Assembly (NCBI GenBank): GCA_947173865.1
Contig: CAMWGS010000090.1
Coordinates: forward strand, 1-7,827
Length of the DNA stretch: 7,827 nucleotides
DNA from: an uncultured Ruminococcus sp.
GTDB lineage: Bacteria > Bacillota > Clostridia > Oscillospirales > Ruminococcaceae
Direction of reading: 5' to 3'
Positions 1-5,100 of the stretch are shown piece by piece. Numbering within the stretch: the stretch's first letter is position 1; each line of letters opens with the position of its first letter. Below the pieces are notes generated by a model. The model was not told the origin of the DNA, made no database searches, and was given only the letters and a program-made list of their open reading frames with translations. Made by a program: the position numbers and the translations under genes.

Positions 1-1
1 G

Positions 2-670
2 TTTCCCGACGATATAAACCGATATATCGAGGTATTTGGCGGTGGTGGTTCGGTGTTGTTCTGTAAAGAAAAACACGCCGACCTTGAAGTTTACAACGAC
101 TTTAACAGCAACCTTGTGAATCTGTTTCGCTGTGTAAAATATCATCGTGCAGAACTCCAGCGTGAAATTTCAGGGTATATTAACGCACGTGAGATTTTTT
201 ATGAAATCAGAGAAAAAATGAAAATTTCCGGATTTACAGACATTCAGAGAGCGGCAATGTTTTATGTTCAGATTAAAATAAGTTATGGTTCGAGTTTAAG
301 GACGTTTAGTTGCAAAGAACATAATCTGTCATCAGATTACTTTGAAGAAGTTGAAAAACGCCTTGAAAAAGTCGTTATTGAAAATAAGGATTTTGAAAAT
401 CTGATAGAGGTTTATGACCGTCCGAAAGCCTTGTTTTACTGTGACCCACCATATCACAAGACCGAAAATTACTACAATACGACCTTTACAAAAGACGACC
501 ACAAACGTTTAAAGGCTATTTTAAGTAGTATTAAGGGACGTTTTGTGCTTTCATACAACGACGGCGAATATATCCGTGAACTATATAAAGATTGTGAAAT
601 TATTTCTGTTGAACGTCAGAATAATCTCTCAAAAGGAACGTACAAAGAACTGATAATTAAAAATTTCTGA
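2..670 (+). CDS. DNA adenine methylase, D12/Dam class (5'-partial)
   Basis: This is the C-terminal 222 residues of an S-adenosylmethionine-dependent N6-adenine DNA methyltransferase; the start lies left of the window, and in this family perhaps 20-40 residues are missing. The frame is open from base 2, and the GTG at 53 is an internal valine codon. Visible motifs: FGGGGSVLF (fragment residues 12-20), the SAM-binding FxGxG motif I; VYNDFNSNL (about 30-38), matching the acidic cofactor-contact region; and the catalytic DPPY motif IV at 148-151, followed by a C-terminal LSYND strand. The order motif I, target-recognition region, DPPY is that of Dam-like enzymes. Dam itself methylates GATC, but the target here cannot be read from sequence. 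No restriction endonuclease lies on the visible side, so it looks like an orphan methylase of the kind common on phages and conjugative elements. Confident on family, not on specificity. Confidence 0.93.
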   Translation, partial: FPDDINRYIEVFGGGGSVLFCKEKHADLEVYNDFNSNLVNLFRCVKYHRAELQREISGYINAREIFYEIREKMKISGFTDIQRAAMFYVQIKISYGSSLRTFSCKEHNLSSDYFEEVEKRLEKVVIENKDFENLIEVYDRPKALFYCDPPYHKTENYYNTTFTKDDHKRLKAILSSIKGRFVLSYNDGEYIRELYKDCEIISVERQNNLSKGTYKELIIKNF

Positions 671-804
671 TATTTTTTTTAGAATAATAATAACGAATAC
701 TGTTATATTATTGTAAAAAGAATATATAGTCCGACAGTCTGGCTTTGTGGCTTCCACACACATTATTTAGTAAATTTTACCAAAAGTTTGGTGGTTTGTG
801 TGAC
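671..804. other. Gene-free spacer with small inverted repeats
   Basis: No coding region is supported here. The spacer holds three potential hairpins: an AT-rich stem, 683-694 against 702-712, with one bulged A and a 7-nt loop; TGTGG-CTT-CCACA at 746-758; and ACCAAA-AG-TTTGGT at 779-792. CACACA (757-762) can also pair with TGTGTG (797-802) around the last hairpin, and a run of seven Ts follows at 809-815, so this cluster may act as a weak terminator for the methylase gene. The T-run is not directly against the stem and the competing pairings make the call uncertain. Confidence 0.4.
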
Positions 805-815
805 TTGATTTTTTT
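746..815 (+). terminator. Possible weak intrinsic terminator after the methylase gene
   Basis: CACACA (757-762) pairs with TGTGTG (797-802) enclosing the ACCAAA/TTTGGT hairpin (779-792), and a T7 run begins six bases after the outer stem. An alternative hairpin (746-758) uses part of the same left arm. The outer stem is short and the T-run overlaps the -35 box of the next promoter, so function is uncertain. Confidence 0.28.
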
Positions 816-833
816 CCGAAATTGAGGTATAGT
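805..833 (+). promoter_or_regulatory. Sigma-70/SigA-type promoter for the Spo0A-like gene
   Basis: The -35 box TTGATT (805-810) and the -10 box TATAGT (828-833) are separated by exactly 17 bases. They match consensus at 4/6 and 5/6 positions. Transcription would begin near base 840, which is the foot of the long stem at 839-939. The mRNA would then have a leader of about 124 nt before the ATG at 964. Confidence 0.6.
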
Positions 834-860
834 GTGTGTGCGGGCAAGATACAGGACACG

Positions 861-879
861 ATGAATTATGACAATTCAT
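861..879. repeat. Perfect 7-bp inverted repeat (possible operator)
   Basis: ATGAATT and AATTCAT flank a 5-bp centre. The repeat lies upstream of the extended -10 box at 901-909, where an activator or repressor dimer could sit. It is also the innermost hairpin of the leader structure, so it may act as RNA, as DNA, or neither. Confidence 0.35.
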
Positions 880-883
880 GTAT

Positions 884-909
884 TTGATATCTGTCCGTAA
901 TGTTATAAT
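884..909 (+). promoter_or_regulatory. Possible second promoter with extended -10
   Basis: TATAAT (904-909) is a perfect -10 box preceded by TG at the extended position (TGTTATAAT, 901-909). The nearest -35-like hexamer TTGATA (884-889) is only 14 bases away, so recognition would depend mainly on the extended -10. A start near 916 would give a leader of about 48 nt lacking most of the stem structure. It competes with the better-spaced promoter at 805-833 as the source of the Spo0A-like transcript. Confidence 0.4.
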
Positions 910-963
910 CTATTAATAAACGCCGTATTCTTGTCCGCAAAAAATCAAGAAAGAAGTTGAATT

Positions 964-1647
964 ATGATAGATTTAAAATCAAAAATGCTTATCGGAAGTC
1001 AGAGCATTGTCGGTGCAAAGTTAGCCGCCGAACTTTCGGAAACAGGCATTTATACAGTAACACGCAGAGAGCTTTCGGCTGAAATGCTCGAAAAAAATAA
1101 CGCCGTTCTCATCGACAACACTGCCGATGATATCGATGAAGCACTTGAAACGCTTATTTTAAGCGGAAATACAAATGCGAAAATATTTGTACTCACAAGT
1201 GAAACAGCCCCCTTGCTTTCTGATAAAAACGGCGTTCTGTTCATCTCGGAAAAGCTCGGAACTGAAAATATCTGTGTACTTCTCAGATATTTTTTTGATG
1301 CGGAAAATGCTTGTAAACAGACTGAAAAAGCTACTTCTAAAATACTTTTGTACATGGGATTTCAGGCAAACTTGAAAGGTTACAGATATCTTATTGAAAT
1401 GATTTCGGCTATAGTCGGAAATCCAGAACTTATTTACAGTTTTGTACATGAACTTTATCCCATTATTGCTGAAAAACACAACGTTACATCACTCAGCGTC
1501 GAACGTGCAACGAGAAACTCGATAGAGCTTGCATATGACAGAAATTACCGTAAATTCGAGGAATTATTCGGCTATAAGCTCCAGAAACCTACGAACACGG
1601 AGTTTGTATCGTTCTGTGCCGAAAAAATCAGGCTTGAATTATTCTGA
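964..1647 (+). CDS. Spo0A C-terminal-domain regulator with degenerate receiver
   Basis: This 227-residue protein is a likely cytoplasmic transcription factor. Residues about 122-227 match the Spo0A DNA-binding domain: ILLYMGFQANLKGYRYL, then the LYPIIAEKH segment, the recognition-helix region VERATRNSIELAY (179-191), and the ending PTNTEFVSFCAEKIRLE. Residues 1-115 have the strand/helix rhythm of a receiver domain: D51 ends a VLID strand at the phospho-acceptor position, T78 ends an FVLT strand and K97 follows a VLFIS strand. The first strand (MLIGSQS) lacks the acidic pair that binds Mg2+, so phosphorylation by a histidine kinase is doubtful and this is best called a pseudo-receiver. Spo0A itself is about 260-270 residues, so this is a shorter paralogue and not the host's master sporulation regulator. 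The ATG is preceded by the weak purine-rich site AAGAAG (951-956). It stands alone between its own promoter and the XRE gene's. The target genes are unknown. Confidence 0.85.
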   Translation: MIDLKSKMLIGSQSIVGAKLAAELSETGIYTVTRRELSAEMLEKNNAVLIDNTADDIDEALETLILSGNTNAKIFVLTSETAPLLSDKNGVLFISEKLGTENICVLLRYFFDAENACKQTEKATSKILLYMGFQANLKGYRYLIEMISAIVGNPELIYSFVHELYPIIAEKHNVTSLSVERATRNSIELAYDRNYRKFEELFGYKLQKPTNTEFVSFCAEKIRLELF

Positions 1648-1673
1648 CTTTTTATAATCTGATTCGTTTTTTT
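1636..1673 (+). terminator. Weak possible terminator after the Spo0A-like gene
   Basis: GAATTA (1636-1641) can pair with TGATTC (1660-1665) with one wobble across an 18-nt loop, and a T7 run follows at 1667-1673. The stem is short and AT-rich, and its left arm lies inside the last codons of the gene. It would at best reduce read-through into the XRE gene. Confidence 0.28.
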
Positions 1674-1691
1674 GTAACAGTTTTGTGACAG
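1671..1691. repeat. Tandem TGTRACA boxes at a -35 region
   Basis: TTTGTAACAG (1671-1680) and TTTGTGACAG (1682-1691) are direct repeats differing at one base, with an 11-bp period, about one helical turn. Each contains a TGT-N-ACA dyad. The second copy overlaps the -35 hexamer of the XRE promoter, where a bound protein would block or contact RNA polymerase. Neither copy matches the Spo0A box (TGTCGAA). The binding protein is unknown. Confidence 0.35.
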
Positions 1692-1713
1692 AAATAATTT
1701 TTTATTATATAAT
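1685..1713 (+). promoter_or_regulatory. Near-consensus promoter of the XRE-type gene
   Basis: GTGACA (1685-1690, 5/6) and TATAAT (1708-1713, 6/6) are separated by exactly 17 bases, predicting a start near 1720 and a leader of about 34 nt before the ATG at 1754. The -10 box sits in the perfect 14-bp palindrome TTATTATATAATAA (1702-1715), which could be an autoregulatory operator, although AT-only palindromes arise easily by chance. Confidence 0.7.
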
Positions 1714-1741
1714 AACGTGTATAAGCTATATTACATACAAA

Positions 1742-1746
1742 AGAGG
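1742..1746 (+). promoter_or_regulatory. Ribosome binding site AGAGG
   Basis: AGAGG lies 7 bases before the ATG at 1754, the ideal spacing. It decides the start of the XRE gene: a longer reading from 1685 would begin inside the promoter's -35 box and has no such site. Confidence 0.75.
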
Positions 1747-1753
1747 TTATGTT

Positions 1754-2014
1754 ATGATAAAAATTCACCTGTCACGAATACTCGGCGAAAGACGTATAAC
1801 TCAGGCAGAACTTGCACGTCAGACCGGAATAAGACCCTCTACGATAAGTGACATCTACAATGAGATGACCGAACGTCCGAACATTGAGCACCTCGACCGA
1901 ATCTGTGAGTACCTTGATTGCAGTATCACGGATTTGATTGAGTATATTCCAAACAAGCAGAAAAAGACCGGCAGATTTCTCATAAAGGAAGACCACGGCA
2001 ACCGTAAGAAATAA
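1754..2014 (+). CDS. Small XRE/Cro-CI family helix-turn-helix regulator
   Basis: This is a single-domain DNA-binding protein of 86 residues. The helix-turn-helix runs from about residue 16 to 36 (TQAELARQTGIRPSTISDIYN), with the usual ITQAELA helix, the turn around TGI and the recognition helix PSTISDIYN. LDRICEYLDCSITDLIEY follows, the standard closing helices of the fold. The C-terminal tail is basic (KQKK, GNRKK) and has no sensor or peptidase domain, so it is more Cro-like than LexA/CI-like. It would act in the cytoplasm as a dimeric repressor, probably of its own promoter and of nearby element genes; that role is inferred. It is transcribed from its own strong promoter and ends just before a strong terminator, so it is a single-gene unit. 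The ATG at 1754 is chosen because of the AGAGG site 7 bases upstream. Confident on family; its targets are unknown. Confidence 0.88.
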   Translation: MIKIHLSRILGERRITQAELARQTGIRPSTISDIYNEMTERPNIEHLDRICEYLDCSITDLIEYIPNKQKKTGRFLIKEDHGNRKK

Positions 2015-2030
2015 TTCCTCAGACAATATT

Positions 2031-2078
2031 AAAACACTCCTTAAATACCTTTAAAACGGTCTTTAAGGAGTGTTTTTT
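2031..2078 (+). terminator. Strong intrinsic terminator after the XRE gene
   Basis: AAAACACTCCTTAAA (2031-2045) and TTTAAGGAGTGTTTT (2062-2076) form a perfect 15-bp stem, and the T-run extends to 2078. The 16-nt loop contains a further ACC/GGT pairing. It lies 16 bases past the XRE stop codon. The A-run on the left arm gives a short T-run on the opposite strand, so it might also work weakly in reverse. It isolates the giant gene from upstream transcription. Confidence 0.92.
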
Positions 2079-2096
2079 ATATTTAAATTTAAATAT
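2079..2096. repeat. Perfect 18-bp AT-only palindrome
   Basis: ATATTTAAATTTAAATAT is identical to its reverse complement and directly abuts the terminator's T-run. It could be a protein-binding site or an easily melted segment. Base composition makes such palindromes common, so no function is claimed. Confidence 0.5.
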
Positions 2097-2142
2097 GCTT
2101 TTTTTTGCTTTTTTTACGTTCTGTAAATTTTTAAGGCTGATT
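2097..2142. other. T-tract spacer before the giant gene
   Basis: No gene is visible. GC is followed by T8 (2099-2106) and again by T7 (2109-2115), ten bases apart, with further T5 at 2128-2132 and T6 starting at 2141. T-tracts near helical phase suggest intrinsically curved DNA. I see no good promoter for the giant gene here. Confidence 0.4.
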
Positions 2143-2180
2143 TTTTGTATTTTGCGTGTGAAATTTTGTATTTTGCGTGT
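2143..2180. repeat. 17-bp direct repeat, 21-bp period
   Basis: TTTTGTATTTTGCGTGT occurs at 2143-2159 and again, identical, at 2164-2180, separated by GAAA. The period of 21 bp is two helical turns and also seven codons. The second copy contains the GTG used as the nominal start of the giant gene, while the first runs into an in-frame TGA (2159-2161). It may be a pair of iteron-like binding sites, a slippage duplication, or the scar of a rearrangement that removed the gene's original start. Confidence 0.8.
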
Positions 2181-5100
2181 TAAGCTACAATGAAATAAGC
2201 TGCACGGATTTTGCAAATGCAATCAGGATAGAAATAGGCAATAAAAGAGACTACAACGATATTGTATATGCTCGTACAAATGAAGAAGATATATCATATA
2301 TAAATACAGTGACAAATTATAAATACTTTTCTGATAGTAATGATATTTCAGTTTTACCTGAAAATCAAACGGACAATAATGATGAAAGTGAAATTTCCTT
2401 GTCTGAAAATAAAAAATCTACCGAAGTCTTAAAAACAGGTGATATTATCAGATATGACGGTGAAATTTGGCGAATAACTGATATAAGAGGTGATTTTTCG
2501 CTTAATCTTGAAAACACAGATAAAAATTCAGTAATGCCTGTGAGGTCGTTTATCGGTAACTGGAAAGAACAACTTGGCAGAGACGGATTTGAGTATGTTC
2601 CGGATTTTTATGAAAATATGGAGAATGTAAGAATTGATGAGTCAAATTCTGAAATACATCATGATACTAACAATCCAGAAACTGAAAATATTCTGCCCAA
2701 AACAAGATTTACAGCTCTTTCTGAAGAAGCAAAGAGATATTATTATGAATTTTATCCGCCAAACAGACCTTCAACGACTCCAAAAGAAACGCCGTGGGGC
2801 GAGGTTAATTCCTGTCATGAGTTGGGCAAGGGTATTTTTCGTGTATCTACGCCAAGTCATGGTGGCATAATGATTCGTTCGTCTCTTGCCGATAAAATTC
2901 TTTCTCCTGAAGCAAGAAAAGTGGGATTTAAAGAAAAAGGTTTTCATTGTTATGAGGAAGATTGTGATGCCTGTGTCGCTGAAAGAGAACTGCTTGATAA
3001 GGGAATTATGCAAGTCCCTGATTATTATAACAATGGTGCTGAAAGCTACAATGAAAATATCAATGAGGAGTTGCAGATGTGGCATACTGATTACTGGAAT
3101 AAGCGTGAACAGGCTATTTTCAATGCACTTCCCGAAGAAAAACAGGCAGAAATTACAGGTCAGATGTCATTATCTGACTATTCTGATGTTCCGAATTTTG
3201 ATGAAAATATTCTGCAAGAAACAGAATTTACACAAGAAAGGATTGCAGACCAACTTACAAATGAGCATGAAAGTCAGGCTCTTATCAGAATTGAAACTTT
3301 TGGCGAAGAGCATTATTTTAAAATTAATGAAAACTCTGTTGATGATATTCTCAAAATAGCTAATACTGAAAAACCATTGCTGAAATTTTTGGAAATGGGC
3401 GAAAAAATTTCTGGTGAAGAGTATACGGAAATTCAGCAAAGTGATTTGTTTAATTATTCTGTTGAAATGAATTTTGATAATGATACCGCAAATATTTATA
3501 TGGTCAACGATGGCAAAGGTGGCATATCAGAATCTGACAGAACAGACAGCAATGTTAAATTTGATACGGTCAGAATTTCTGATTACAACGGTCAGGAAAT
3601 AAAAGCAAATCTGCATGAAGAAATTGCCGAAAATATGTCTGAAGAACGTATTACAACCGACAATAATGAATATTCTGAAACTGAAAAAAATAAATTATCA
3701 GATAAAAATATTTATCCTGTTGTCACTTACTCAAATGATTCTGGTGCTGATGATAAGGAAGATTATGCAAATATAGAAGATGCTATAGAAGCAGGGCATG
3801 ATTACCTTAAAGACGATTATTACGACGGATATGCAATTCTGAATACGGCAGAACACAGAATTGAATCATATGGCGGTGAATTTCCACGTGATGGAATATT
3901 CAGCGAAGAAGTATACGAAAACAGCGAAATATATGTACCTACTCCGAACAGTCCGACATCTGAAAGTCTTTATAGACGTTTTGAAAAAATGTTCCCCGAT
4001 ATTGTTTCAGGTGAGCATACTTATGAACGTTACGGAAACGTCGGCGACGCATATGAACCGCTTACAGTTGAACATCTTGGCGGAAATACTTATGCTTTCA
4101 TGACTTATTTCATGCAGAACGGTGACGTGATGCGTGACCCTGATTTTGAGTTTGAACTTGACCACAAAAACAAGACTCTGAATATTCTGGAATATCAACA
4201 GGACGGCACTATTTTCGGCACAATTTATCAGCGTGTTTACGATGAAAACAATAATCCTGATTTGAAACTTCTTTCTTCACTGGAAAAGAATTTCATGCAG
4301 AATCTGAAAAATGCACATAATATGGAACGTCCACTTACTTCGTATACCGATAAAGAAGGAAATGAGTTCAATTCAGATAATGTGCCTGAAACTATTGAAA
4401 CGGAAGAACCTGAAATTAACGATAAATCGCCGGAATTGCGTGCTGTACTGAATGGATTTTCTGAAAAATATGGTCTTGGTGAACTGAATGTTGAACCGTC
4501 AAATTACAACGGTTATAACTGGAAACTTACTGAAAAATTTCAGGACAGTACAGATTTTGTGCTTGGTGAAATCGACAGTCCCGAATATGGAAAACCGTTT
4601 ACTCCTGAAGAACTCCGCATATCTCTTGAAAAATTTGAAAATGAAATTCAGTCAAGAGGTCAGAATATTTCTGAACTTTATAACCGAAAGTCAGATTCAG
4701 CAAATCATGGCGGAATTTCAGCACTTCCGAAAGTACAGAAAGACTTACCTGAAATCACATACGCAAGCAGACCATCTGAAAAAATAAGCAATAATATTTC
4801 GGCAATACGTGAAATGATACGTCTTGAAAATGCTGAGAAATCGGGAGAAGAATTATATGACAAAAGAAGTAACCAGTACAACAGCAAACAAGCATCTGAA
4901 TATCGTTTAAGACAATATTGTGGTTGGGGCGGTCTTTCGCAGGTATTTGACGAACGATTCAAACAGTACAATTACAGTCGTCAGGAACTGCATTCATTGC
5001 TTACTCCCAAAGAATATGCAGAAGCAAAGGCAAGCTCCCTGAATGCCCATTACACGCCACAAATTATAATTGATGCAATGTACAAGGCAGTGCAGAATAT

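Larger units (their letters stand above)
839..939 (+). ncRNA. Candidate structured 5' leader RNA
   Basis: Seen directly: the left arm TGCGGGCAAGATAC (839-852) pairs with the right arm GTATTCTTGTCCGCA (925-939) to give 14 base pairs with one G-T wobble (844/934) and one bulged T (928). Nested inside are GGACA (854-858) with TGTCC (892-896) and a perfect 7-bp hairpin ATGAATT-ATGAC-AATTCAT (861-879). GGACA could alternatively pair with the TGTCC at 932-936, which is part of the outer stem, so two exclusive folds are possible. The structure begins at the predicted start of transcription and ends about 25 nt before the start codon, leaving the ribosome site free. I do not recognise it as a known riboswitch class. 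Alternatives are a stabilising 5' stem, a small RNA, a DNA site bound by protein, or a short element with inverted ends. Confidence 0.45.

Noticed and set aside
661..680. The T-run right after the methylase stop codon as a terminator.
   Set aside because: Only an A/T-only short stem precedes it, which is too weak for an intrinsic terminator.
826..840. TATAGTGTG resembles the nick region of MOBV/pMV158-type transfer origins.
   Set aside because: The nine bases match as I remember that site, but the TTA that should follow the nick and the inverted repeat that should immediately precede it are absent, and the same bases make a well-spaced -10 box.
1050..1479. Open frames of about 100 codons on the minus strand across the Spo0A-like gene.
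   Set aside because: They are antisense to a gene with clear family motifs, show no recognisable domains and lack convincing ribosome sites.
1685..1753. A longer N-terminus for the XRE protein, starting at 1685.
   Set aside because: It would begin in the -35 box with no ribosome site and adds a hydrophobic stretch unlike the family; the ATG at 1754 has AGAGG at ideal spacing.
2163..2191. TTTTGT and TACAAT as a promoter for the giant gene (-10 at 2186-2191).
   Set aside because: The -35 is poor and transcription would start after the GTG at 2177; it would only be relevant if translation begins further downstream.
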